NCBI RefSeq assembly: GCF_019343495.1
Contig: NZ_CP072549.1
Coordinates: 992,001 to 1,056,000 of the forward strand
From: Acinetobacter lwoffii
GTDB taxonomy: Bacteria; Pseudomonadota; Gammaproteobacteria; Pseudomonadales; Moraxellaceae
Direction: 5' to 3'
DNA length: 64,000 nucleotides
How positions within the stretch are numbered: position 1 is the stretch's first letter; the number at the start of each line of letters is the position of its first letter. The notes under the pieces were generated by a model. That model was not told where the DNA came from, ran no database searches, and worked only from the letters and a program-made list of their open reading frames with translations. Shown in pieces: positions 37,268 to 44,962 of the stretch. The position numbers and the translations under genes were made by a program.

Positions 37268-37975
37268 TCAACCTGAGGATTTTAAAATGAAGCCTGCCAA
37301 TTCATGCAAAGACGAATGCTTTAGCACATCTTCATAACGGATATTCGCACCATGTGCACGCCATATACCGATCAGACTCACCATCGCTACCGAATCCAGA
37401 CCATAATTTTTTAAGTCGACATAGGGATCAATTTCCAAAGCATCCATATCCAGCTGTTCTGCGACGGCCAACATAATGCCTTTGGTCGACAATACATATT
37501 CGGAAGATGCGCTTAAATCCCATAAGCGAGTCAGGCTATAGGTATTTAAGTGATGTATCCCCTGTGCCGAAATATTTTCAATCCACTGAATATGCTGATC
37601 TTGATTTGATAATAAAATTGCATCATCAACTACACAGATTTGCTCGGTGACACTTTGCAGATGCGGTAAAATCTGTTTCAGCATTGGTGTGACCTGCCCG
37701 GCAAAAATTAGCTGCGGATGCGTTGAGGCATATTCTCCCAATTGCTGCATGCCTTGCATCAAATCATCACCGTACAAATCAACAATCGGAATATCCAGCG
37801 CTTTGGCTTTATTGGTTAGTTGAATCAAATTCCCCATGAGTCCACTCTCTTGTATGCCCTGTTGCATACGCAAGTTTTGCAATCCAACTAAAACCAAAAC
37901 AGATTGTGTTGAGGACAGCTGCCATTTAGCTTGGGATGGAGCAAGTTGGATTTTTTTGGGCATAGAGTACAGCAT
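37268..37975 (-). CDS. Isochorismatase-like / carrier protein fusion (degenerate, EntB-like)
   Basis: A 235-residue two-domain protein laid out like EntB/VibB. An N-terminal isochorismatase-fold domain (about residues 22-155) is followed by a C-terminal carrier domain (about 160-235) with the phosphopantetheine motif YGLDSVAMVSL (Ser195). The isochorismatase catalytic residues look lost: the strand that normally carries Asp reads VLVLVGLQNLRM, and the nucleophile Cys region is not recognisable. So the N-domain is probably structural. No adenylation, condensation or siderophore genes are next to it. It may serve a remote NRPS as an aryl carrier; that is inference. Confidence 0.82.
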   Translation of the reverse strand: MLYSMPKKIQLAPSQAKWQLSSTQSVLVLVGLQNLRMQQGIQESGLMGNLIQLTNKAKALDIPIVDLYGDDLMQGMQQLGEYASTHPQLIFAGQVTPMLKQILPHLQSVTEQICVVDDAILLSNQDQHIQWIENISAQGIHHLNTYSLTRLWDLSASSEYVLSTKGIMLAVAEQLDMDALEIDPYVDLKNYGLDSVAMVSLIGIWRAHGANIRYEDVLKHSSLHELAGFILKSSG

Positions 37976-37994
37976 GGGAGGCTCTTATAAATAC

Positions 37995-38022
37995 AAAATA
38001 GCATGATGATTCATGCTATTTT
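37995..38022. promoter_or_regulatory. 12-bp inverted repeat upstream of the carrier protein gene
   Basis: Perfect arms AAAATAGCATGA and TCATGCTATTTT around a TGAT loop, 20 bp before the carrier protein ORF's first start. It could be an operator, or a terminator for minus-strand transcription arriving from the HEPN-like gene. Confidence 0.5.
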
Positions 38023-38214
38023 AGTTTAGCATTATTTGAAAAAACACTTTGATTTCACAGATGATTATTGTTCTAATTTCGTATAATCGCCATTATATTA
38101 AATATGCCTAGAGTTGATTAACGCGACTATCCTAAAAATAGGGTGATTTAGCCAAATAAGGACTAAATGCTAAAACTAACATAAGCAAAAGAGGAGTATC
38201 TGAGGCACTAAAAA

Positions 38215-39063
38215 TCACTCTGCCCAATGAGTCCACTCAAAAATTTTCTTCGGGTCATCAATTTCATAAATTCGCCACTTCTTATCTAAAAAACCTAATG
38301 GAAAAACCTCATTCGATATATCGTTTTGAATAAAGTGGTTAAGAATATAAATGCTTGAATTAAGAATATCTAATACGTTATTTGATAACATTTTTTTGTA
38401 TTTTCAATGCTATTTTTCTTTTTTGAATGAATAATTTCATTTCTAAGGGTTTCTAATTCTTTAAACATTGACCAATACTTGATTTGCTTAGGTGATTCAC
38501 AGTTCAAAATATTTGGAATAATTTCAGTGAGTTTTTCTGAAGTTGGTATCCATTTTTCAATTTGAGAAATTTCATAGACCTCTTGAATACCTTTTGAGTT
38601 TGTTTTTTTATAAACGAAGTCATTAGGGATTGTGGCGTTGCAAAATGCTTCAACTGCTTTATAAGAAAAAACAGATGCTATTTGTATTTGTTCAATTATT
38701 TGTATTTGTTCAATATAGTCATAAAATAACGAGACATTTTCACTATAAAAATCTTTATTCTTTTCCATATCTTTTTTAAGTTTTTCTAGTAGATTTTCAG
38801 CTTCATCTCTAGCTTTAGTAAATATATTCAATGATAGTCCGATCTCATTAGGAAGCGATAAATTGATCTCTTTATTATCAATTTTTAAATCTAACATTCT
38901 CTGTAAAAAAACCAATTGATCGTTTTTTTTTAACATTATAAATTAAGGGTTTTGAGCACCTAATATCTGGAATTTTGTAAGAGCCGAAACCTGTCTCAGA
39001 TTTAGAGTAGCTGTTCACAACATGAACACATACCATTTGTAAATTTACTAAAGCTACGTTCAT
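38215..39063 (-). pseudogene. AT-rich HEPN-like protein gene split by A-tract frameshifts
   Basis: The only good ribosome-binding site (AAGGAATTTTT) precedes ATG 39063. That frame runs 41 residues to LIYNVKKK and then breaks at an A9 tract (38927-38935). With eight A's it joins the main frame (KKNDQLVFLQRMLDLKI). The main frame reaches ENTKK and stops because an A7 tract (38391-38397) is one short; with eight A's it continues MLSNNVLDILN to FEWTHWAE and ends at 38215. The full product would be about 282 residues, helical, with LRNEIIHS near two-thirds, an R-x4-H motif of HEPN ribonucleases. The uninterrupted 188-aa piece is 38370-38936. It is much more AT-rich than its neighbours, suggesting transfer. 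A defence or toxin role is inference. Confidence 0.6.
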
Positions 39064-39237
39064 AAAAATTCCTTCAAAATCATTTTTTTATAGTTATAGA
39101 TAAGAATTGAGCGAGTGTCTACGAGCGATGACTGCTTCTGTCGCATTTGAAAATTAAGTTTTCCTAAAATTAATATAATACATGTTATATGAAATCCTCT
39201 GTAAATTTCATTTTAAAACAAACTCTTATATTGGTGT

Positions 39238-39269
39238 AAAAAGCCCAATCATTAGCGATTGGGCTTTTT
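39238..39269. terminator. Intrinsic terminator downstream of the GlcG-like gene
   Basis: AAAAAGCCCAATC / GATTGGGCTTTTT, perfect stem with a 6-nt loop, about 85 bp downstream of the GlcG-like stop. It separates that gene from the HEPN-like gene. Confidence 0.88.
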
Positions 39270-39353
39270 AGCTGACATTTCACATTCCACGCTTCATTTT
39301 GGAACATCTTTGGATGATTTTATTAAATTGAGCTGATCAATTTCTATTTTAGA

Positions 39354-39770
39354 TTAGCTTTGCTGCGCCAAAAACTTCTCAATCGCTACCTGTGCAATCT
39401 CCGCATCTTCAAACGACTTTACACCTGACACGCCCATTGCACCTACCAACTGCCCTTGATACATAATCGGTTCACCACCTTCCAGCATTCCTGAGAAACT
39501 TTCCATGGTCAAAAAACCCATCTGTCCGCCTTTGATAATATCTTCAAATAACTTCGATGGACGGCGACTCATAGCGGAACATTTGGCTTTTTCAATAGCC
39601 AGATTTGCAGTCATTGGTGCTGCGCCATCCATACGCTTCATCGCCAGTAAATTTCCGGTTTCATCCACTACAGCAATACTGACATTAAAACTGTTCTGAA
39701 TCGCATATTGATGAGCTTCATTTAATAAAAATTCCGCATCACTTAAAGTCAAATAATGTTTGGTTTTCAT
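39354..39770 (-). CDS. GlcG/HbpS-family heme-binding-like protein
   Basis: A 138-residue single-domain protein of the GlcG/HbpS (DUF336) family. It opens with LTLSDAEFLLNEAHQYAIQN, followed by SIAVVDETGNLLAMKRMDGA and the glycine-rich EGGEPIMYQGQLVGAMGVSGV core. Members bind heme or cobalamin, or act in glycolate and diol metabolism, but in most genomes the role is unknown. No signal peptide, so it should be cytosolic. It is next to hemL, which may hint at a tetrapyrrole link, though a hairpin lies between them. Confidence 0.9.
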   Translation of the reverse strand: MKTKHYLTLSDAEFLLNEAHQYAIQNSFNVSIAVVDETGNLLAMKRMDGAAPMTANLAIEKAKCSAMSRRPSKLFEDIIKGGQMGFLTMESFSGMLEGGEPIMYQGQLVGAMGVSGVKSFEDAEIAQVAIEKFLAQQS

Positions 39771-39832
39771 TGATCTATCTAATCCTTTAATTTATCAATT
39801 TCAAATCTTATGATGTCTAATCCAAAGAATGA

Positions 39833-39881
39833 AATAAGCCCGATCACTCGGGCTTATATTCCCTCTCCTTTTAGGAGAGGG
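39833..39881 (-). terminator. Double hairpin downstream of hemL
   Basis: Two adjacent stems: ATAAGCCCGA / TCGGGCTTAT (39833-39856) and CCCTCTCC / GGAGAGGG with a TTTTA loop (39861-39881). The first is a plausible hemL terminator. The second resembles a short GC-rich intergenic repeat and may be a REP-like element. Confidence 0.65.
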
Positions 39882-39897
39882 TCAGGGAGAGGTCGAA

Positions 39898-41199
39898 TTA
39901 TCCTTTCATCTCAGCAAAAGTTTCTTTTGCTGCTTGAATCGTGTAAGCAATATCTTCATCACTATGCGCAGCAGAAATAAATCCTGCTTCAAATGCTGAA
40001 GGCGCAAGGTTCACGCCACGATCGAGCATTCCATGGAAGAATTTACGGAAAGCATCGACATCACATTTCAACATTGAATCGAAGCTGGTGATGTCTTCCT
40101 GATCGGTAAAGTACAGACCAAACATCCCACCAACCTGTTGTGTCTTGAATGGAATGCCTGCTTCATCCGCAGCAGCTCGCAAGCCAACCAGCAGTTTCTC
40201 AAGTTGCGCAGACAATTTCTCATAGAAACCTTCAGCACGGAGATGTTTGAACATCTCGATACCGGCACGCATTGCCAATGGGTTACCTGATAGCGTACCT
40301 GCTTGATACACTTTACCCAATGGCGCGATGCATTCCATCACTTCACGTTTACCACCGAAAGCACCCACTGGTAAGCCTGCACCGATGATTTTACCTAAAG
40401 TGGTTAAATCCGGAGTAACGCCATAATGTGCTTGCGCACCGCCAAGACCGACACGGAAACCAGTCATCACTTCATCAATGATAAACACTGAACCATGCTC
40501 ATCACAGACATCACGAATCGCTTGCAGGAAACCATCAATCGGTTTCACAAGGTTCATGTTGCCTGCGACTGGCTCAACAATCACGCCGGCAATTTCCGAA
40601 CCAAATTTGGCAAAGCATTCTTTTAAAGTCGCGATGTCGTTATATGGAAGTGTCAGCGTATGTTTTGCAAAATCCGCTGGCACGCCTGCCGACGTCGCTT
40701 CCCCTTCACCACTGGTCAATAAACCTGAACCGGCTTTTACCAATAATGAATCCGAATGACCGTGATAACAGCCTTCAAATTTTACAATCTTGTCACGGCC
40801 AGTATAACCACGCGCTAAACGAATCGCGGTCATGGTCGCTTCTGTACCTGAGTTGGTCATACGAACCAGCTCAATCGATGGCATGATCTCGCAGATAATG
40901 TCTGCCAGTGTGGTTTCATGAACTGTGGGCGCACCAAAGCTCAAACCGTCTACTGCGGCATCCTGAACCGCTTTAATAATCGCTGGATGCGCATGACCCA
41001 AAATCATCGGCCCCCATGAACCTACATAGTCCACATAACGTTTGCCATCGACATCATACAGATACGCACCTTGGGCTTTTTCGATAAAGACCGGCGTCCC
41101 ACCGACACTATTAAATGCGCGTACAGGTGAATTGACGCCACCCGGGATATGTTTATTGGCTTGTTTGAACAATTGTTCTTGCTTTGGAGATAAGCTCAT
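39898..41199 (-). CDS. hemL: Glutamate-1-semialdehyde 2,1-aminomutase
   Basis: A 433-residue PLP enzyme that makes 5-aminolevulinate in the C5 tetrapyrrole pathway. It shows [18 protein letters not shown], the [13 protein letters not shown] segment, [13 protein letters not shown], and the PLP-binding Lys in [19 protein letters not shown] (near residue 267). Length is normal. It is followed by a hairpin and lies between the GlcG-like gene and thiE, all on the minus strand; thiE ends 38 bp upstream, so cotranscription with thiE is likely. Confidence 0.97.
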   Translation of the reverse strand: MSLSPKQEQLFKQANKHIPGGVNSPVRAFNSVGGTPVFIEKAQGAYLYDVDGKRYVDYVGSWGPMILGHAHPAIIKAVQDAAVDGLSFGAPTVHETTLADIICEIMPSIELVRMTNSGTEATMTAIRLARGYTGRDKIVKFEGCYHGHSDSLLVKAGSGLLTSGEGEATSAGVPADFAKHTLTLPYNDIATLKECFAKFGSEIAGVIVEPVAGNMNLVKPIDGFLQAIRDVCDEHGSVFIIDEVMTGFRVGLGGAQAHYGVTPDLTTLGKIIGAGLPVGAFGGKREVMECIAPLGKVYQAGTLSGNPLAMRAGIEMFKHLRAEGFYEKLSAQLEKLLVGLRAAADEAGIPFKTQQVGGMFGLYFTDQEDITSFDSMLKCDVDAFRKFFHGMLDRGVNLAPSAFEAGFISAAHSDEDIAYTIQAAKETFAEMKG

Positions 41200-41237
41200 G
41201 AAGGCACTCGACTCAAAATTAAATCAATCAAAAAATT

Positions 41238-41870
41238 TTATGCTGTAGCTTGAAAAAGCGCAGACCATTCATCTAAACGTTCAGGAATGGCATTCATAGG
41301 AAGTCCCAATATATCACTAATCACCGCGCAATAATCCGCACCTGACTCAATGACATCCTTTGAATTTTCAACCGTTAAACCACCAATGGCACAGAGAGGC
41401 ACGTTCAATTTTTCTTTGGCCAGTTTTAAGGTTTCAAGACCAATATTACCCGCTTCAGGTTTACTATCAGTCGCATAAATTGCTCCAAATGCCACATAAT
41501 TCGCACCATCGGCAATGGCCTGTTTAGCCAGCTCAAGTGAGTTATTACAGCTACGGCCAATCAACACGCCTTTAGGCAAACGCGCAACAGCGTCGACAAT
41601 CGAACCATCATCCTGGCCTAAATGCACACCCACGCCGTATTTAACCGCCATTTCCAGATCATCGTTAATCACGAAAGGTACGCCATATTCAGCACACATG
41701 GCTTTCATGTACTCGATTTCGTAAATTTGATCTTCTTTCGCCACTTTTTTACGGCGATATTGCAAGACCGCAACACCACCATTGGCCATTGCACCTTCCA
41801 ACTTCGCCAATAAAAGCTCTAATGGATCATCATTGGTAATTAAATATAAACCGCGCATCTTGCTCGCCAC
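41238..41870 (-). CDS. thiE: Thiamine-phosphate synthase
   Basis: A 210-residue TIM-barrel enzyme that couples HMP-pyrophosphate to the thiazole phosphate. Family motifs are LYLITND at the N-terminus, VLQYRRKK, VINDDLEMAVKYGVGVHLGQDDG, IGRSCNN and the phosphate site CAIGGLTVENSKDVIESGADYCAVIS. No TPP riboswitch is visible upstream on the minus strand. A TATAAT at 41886-41891 on that strand is a possible -10. Probably cotranscribed with hemL. Confidence 0.95.
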   Translation of the reverse strand: MASKMRGLYLITNDDPLELLLAKLEGAMANGGVAVLQYRRKKVAKEDQIYEIEYMKAMCAEYGVPFVINDDLEMAVKYGVGVHLGQDDGSIVDAVARLPKGVLIGRSCNNSLELAKQAIADGANYVAFGAIYATDSKPEAGNIGLETLKLAKEKLNVPLCAIGGLTVENSKDVIESGADYCAVISDILGLPMNAIPERLDEWSALFQATA

Positions 41871-41951
41871 TTGCTAGGATGGCTCTATTATAGGCATAAC
41901 TCGGTTTAATTGCCGCCATCTTGCTGTTTCTGAGACCAGGTAGCAACAGAT

Positions 41952-42160
41952 TTGCAGTTTTTTAGCGCGATTTATCAATTAAATCTTAAATATCCCCATT
42001 TTCAGGGATATACGGTCTTTCAAATCTGCGTTTTAATTGCCTTATAACAATAATTATAAAGTGTTAATGCTTACGCCCTCCGACAAACGCTTTTAGGATT
42101 TTGCAGATAACTTGGTGGAGAAGTTGCAAAATTCTAAGAGCGATTTTTTTGTCTTTTTTT
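41952..42160 (+). ncRNA. Candidate structured RNA element A (tandem copy 1)
   Basis: A non-coding unit with, in order: an AT-rich promoter-like stretch; a TATCCC / GGGATA hairpin holding CCCATTTTCAGGGATA (41995-42010); a second conserved block near 42028-42049; and a long stem with arms CGCTTTTAGGATTTTGCA (42088-42105) and TGCAAAATTCTAAGAGCG (42125-42142). The 19-nt loop contains CTTGGTGGAGAAGT, and a T7 then a T-rich tract follow, as in a Rho-independent terminator. The only frames are tiny. The strand is chosen by the T tract. No known RNA family is recognised. A close relative lies about 208 bp downstream. Confidence 0.55.
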
Positions 42161-42372
42161 CGCCTGGCTCAAGCGTACTCAAATTAATTAATATTAAAAA
42201 TACCCATTTTCAGGGATAGCCCAATCGGCACGAAGCGTCTTAAATAGCCTTAGACACAGAAAATAAACAGAAAAATAAATACCTGTGTCGGTAATACCCG
42301 ATCCTTTCTGGTTTTGAGTCATTCTTTTGTGGGGAGACGTTTCAAAGCCAGAAAGGATCTTTTACTTTCAGC
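42161..42372 (+). ncRNA. Candidate structured RNA element B (tandem copy 2)
   Basis: Same order of parts as element A. An AT-rich leader similar to A's precedes CCCATTTTCAGGGATA (42203-42218), identical over 16 nt. A second conserved block near 42235-42258 follows, then GACACAG/CTGTGTC short arms. The long stem has arms GATCCTTTCTGGTTTTGA (42300-42317) and TCAAAGCCAGAAAGGATC (42342-42359), 17 of 18 pairing. Its loop contains CTTTTGTGGGGAGACG, like that of A. The stem sequences of A and B differ but pair equally well, which favours a conserved RNA structure. A TTTT tract follows. Confidence 0.5.
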
Positions 42373-42461
42373 ACAAATCCACATGAATTCTTCCATGAAT
42401 ATTTACACAATAGCATCAGCAAAATTTTAGACATTTATTGATAGCAAACAGGCATAAAAAA

Positions 42462-42491
42462 AGCCCGGAGAAGGTCGCTCCAGGCTTGGAA
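42462..42491 (-). terminator. Minus-strand terminator
   Basis: Minus-strand hairpin AAGCC-TGGAG / CTCC-GGGCTT (one mismatch) with a T7 tail. It probably ends transcription from the Mpo1-like gene about 150 bp upstream and insulates the RNA elements. Confidence 0.7.
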
Positions 42492-42638
42492 AACTGTTGT
42501 ATTGATTAAAATAGAATGGTTGATCAAAAAACCTAATCTGCAATAACATAATTATTAGAATAATAATTCTAGACTTGCAAGGCTTTTATCGAAATTTCAT
42601 GCTTTAAGTGGGCACATTCCGATAAAAGTCATTCTGGC

Positions 42639-43022
42639 TCAACTGGAAATTTTATCGTATTTACGGTCGATCAGACTGATATTACCGCGCAGGACATCGG
42701 CAAACATGCGCCAGTCCGAGATAAAGCTATATACAGGCTGTTTGAAGCTGGCCGGTTTATTGCGCTCAAAGATAAAATGACCGACCCAGGCACAGGCATA
42801 ACCAGATAGCAAACCATAGGCAAAATATCGCGGCTTGCCTTGACGAATGGCTTTGGCAAAACAGTATAAACCGATGCTACTGCCGGCCACGTGCAGGCGG
42901 CGGCTGATAATATGCCGATGCTCAGTCAAATAGAAGCGATAAAATTCATGATAACTCTTAATCGGCATCTGGGGCTGAACCATCACCTCATTCTTACTTT
43001 CTGGTTGTACTTGTACATTCAT
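42639..43022 (-). CDS. Mpo1-like / DUF962 membrane protein
   Basis: A 127-residue DUF962 (Mpo1/YGL010w-like) protein. Conserved features are SYHEFYRFYLTEHRHIISRRLHVAGSS (His in EHxHxxxRRLHxxG), the membrane segment with YFAYGLLSGYACAWVGHFIFERNKPA and the FSISDWRMF-type ending VYSFISDWRMFADVL. Yeast Mpo1 is an iron-dependent dioxygenase of 2-hydroxy fatty acids; bacterial members may degrade fatty acids similarly, but this is not shown. Predicted two hydrophobic helices. Single gene. Confidence 0.9.
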   Translation of the reverse strand: MNVQVQPESKNEVMVQPQMPIKSYHEFYRFYLTEHRHIISRRLHVAGSSIGLYCFAKAIRQGKPRYFAYGLLSGYACAWVGHFIFERNKPASFKQPVYSFISDWRMFADVLRGNISLIDRKYDKISS

Positions 43023-43350
43023 CTGTCATCATCCTGACGTTTTTGTTTTACATTAGCGTATATTTTAGCCAAATAACAGCCTTTTGATGCGCACTTCAAT
43101 GCATCTTGCACATCCTCGTGAAGGCCTGAATCCGATTGTTTTAGCCTAAAATGAACCGATGAAATCTAAGTTTCAAACTTCTGTTTAAGCTTTTTATGTT
43201 CCGTCAAGTCTTACATGCATTTTGATTTTGGTTACAATCTGCTGCGCACAAATCTAAAAATATAATTGCGGCTGCTGTCCGCCTTATTTCATAACCTTAT
43301 TCAAGTGAAGATTCAGCGCTTAATTGCACTGAACAGATAGGATGATCATC
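43023..43350. other. Intergenic region Mpo1-like / CYTH-CHAD 1
   Basis: About 330 bp between divergent genes. I see no RNA gene, repeat or convincing short coding frame. It must hold the promoters for both flanking genes. Confidence 0.5.
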
Positions 43351-44808
43351 ATGGTTGAAGTTGAACTCAAGTTCCAGATTCCTGCGGCACGACGCACTGC
43401 ACTGCTCAAGGCACTTGATCCGAAAAAGTCTCAACAGATCCAGCTTCAAGCCAAATATTATGATACTGCCGACCGCCAACTGGCCCGGCATGGGGTGGCA
43501 CTGCGTCAGCGTCTGGAAGGTACACGTTGGGTGCAAACGCTAAAAGCGGCCGGAAAAAGCCATATCGAACGCTTTGAACATAATCATGATCTAGGGGAAT
43601 TAACCGCATCTCCTGAACTGGATTTAGATATTTATAAAAAATTTCCAGAAGCCGGGGCAATTCTCAGCAATGCGCTCAGCAATCAGTTCAACCAGCTACA
43701 ACTCCAGTTTGAAACCGACATTTCCCGCACGTTAAGGGTAATTGACTATGAAGACACCCAGATCGAAGTCAGCCTGGATATTGGACAGATCCGCACACAG
43801 GATGCCGAGCAAGAAGTACATGAAGTCGAGTTCGAACTAAAAAATGGTTCAATTCAACATCTGCTGGCGTTTAGTTTTGAATGGGTCAAGAAATACCAGC
43901 TCTGGCTCGATGTACGTAGCAAGGCTGAAATAGGCAATCTATTGGCCACTTCACAGCGCGTCAGTCCTGCGACCCTTAGCAAAGAATTTCAGATCAGCAA
44001 AAAAGACAGCGCCAGTAAAACCATGTACAGTCTGATTGCACAGCAGATGCAGCATTTATTGCCGAATATCGCGGCGATTGCAGCTCAGGTTGCAGAGCAG
44101 GAACATATTGATCAGGCACGACTGGCACTGGATCACTTATATCTGACCTTGCTGCTCTTCAAAGACTGGCATCCACAGCTTTCGGACAAATGGGCACATC
44201 AACTGGCGGCCTTTAAGCAGCAATTTGAACATTTGCAACATTTACAGCATATGCAAAACAGCTTGGCCGGCTTCCTGCAAAATCCCACCACGGCAGAAAA
44301 CCTGAGCAAAGATATTCTGTATGCGCAGGAGAAACTCGGTAATCTGGTCAAATCTACCCAGAATGTGCATCATTATCTGGAATTACTGATGTTCAGTTTA
44401 AATGAAAATGAGCATGCCTCGCTGGACTTGAAAACTGCTGCTCAAACTACCTTGCAACAGCAATATAAAGCTTTGCAGGAACAAATGAACCAGACCGATA
44501 TCACTGATTTTGAAAGTCTGGATCAATTGTCGGGCCGGATTCAGGAGCTCAAATTCAGCTTTCCGATTTTAACCACGATCTATGATGTCAAAAATTTGCA
44601 GAAATACAGCAAAGCGCTGAACGATGCTCAACTGGCAGCCAGTGAATATCAAACTTTGGCCTCTTCTGCAGTTTATATTCAGCAGACCGAGCTGGAAGCA
44701 AGTGACTGGTTTGTGCTGGGCTGGCTGACTGCCAAGCAGGAAGTCTATGCGCAGAAACTGCTTGAAGCGACCGAACAGTTCTTGGTCAGTCGTAAATTCC
44801 TGAAATAA
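43351..44808 (+). CDS. CYTH-CHAD protein 1 with degenerate CHAD half
   Basis: A 485-residue protein. The N-terminal CYTH domain (residues 1 to about 195) has the EVELK (ExExK) signature at residues 3-7 and the paired acidic/basic strands of triphosphate-tunnel enzymes. The C-terminal half aligns with the CHAD domain of the next gene, but the basic HxxRVxxRRLR helix is replaced by HIDQARLALDHLYLTLLLF, so phosphate binding is probably reduced or lost. The usual role of such fusions is hydrolysis or binding of inorganic triphosphate or polyphosphate. I start at 43351, with AGGA before it, rather than at 43342. A terminator follows the stop. Confidence 0.87.
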   Translation: MVEVELKFQIPAARRTALLKALDPKKSQQIQLQAKYYDTADRQLARHGVALRQRLEGTRWVQTLKAAGKSHIERFEHNHDLGELTASPELDLDIYKKFPEAGAILSNALSNQFNQLQLQFETDISRTLRVIDYEDTQIEVSLDIGQIRTQDAEQEVHEVEFELKNGSIQHLLAFSFEWVKKYQLWLDVRSKAEIGNLLATSQRVSPATLSKEFQISKKDSASKTMYSLIAQQMQHLLPNIAAIAAQVAEQEHIDQARLALDHLYLTLLLFKDWHPQLSDKWAHQLAAFKQQFEHLQHLQHMQNSLAGFLQNPTTAENLSKDILYAQEKLGNLVKSTQNVHHYLELLMFSLNENEHASLDLKTAAQTTLQQQYKALQEQMNQTDITDFESLDQLSGRIQELKFSFPILTTIYDVKNLQKYSKALNDAQLAASEYQTLASSAVYIQQTELEASDWFVLGWLTAKQEVYAQKLLEATEQFLVSRKFLK

Positions 44809-44840
44809 AAATATTGAAATAAAAATATTGAAATAAATAT
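44801..44840. repeat. Short tandem repeat across the stop codon
   Basis: A 14-bp unit TGAAATAAAAATAT occurs twice exactly and a third time with a 2-bp shortening. The CDS stop lies in the first unit, so unit-number changes would not alter the protein. Confidence 0.85.
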
Positions 44841-44854
44841 CACAAGAAAAACTC

Positions 44855-44883
44855 AAAGCACGCCTTCTCTGGCGTGCTTTTTT
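44855..44883 (+). terminator. Terminator after CYTH-CHAD 1
   Basis: AAAGCACGCC / GGCGTGCTTT hairpin with a T6 tail, between the two paralogues. They therefore appear to be separately transcribed. Confidence 0.88.
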
Positions 44884-44962
44884 GTTGCAGAAGCACATCA
44901 CACCCCTGCCGATCTTTGGGCTATATTAATCTATAAAACCAACATCGCGGAGGAATGACCCG

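Noticed and set aside
39861..39881. CCCTCTCC hairpin as a confirmed REP element
   Set aside because: Only one copy is visible in this window, so family membership cannot be shown here.
41915..41950. CTGAGACC near thiE suggesting a TPP riboswitch
   Set aside because: thiE is on the other strand, so the motif would be in the wrong orientation, and the rest of the TPP aptamer is absent.
42088..42142. Large stem of element A read as only a terminator
   Set aside because: The T tract supports termination, but the loop and upstream blocks are shared with element B, which has a similar stem of different sequence, so a plain terminator does not explain the region.
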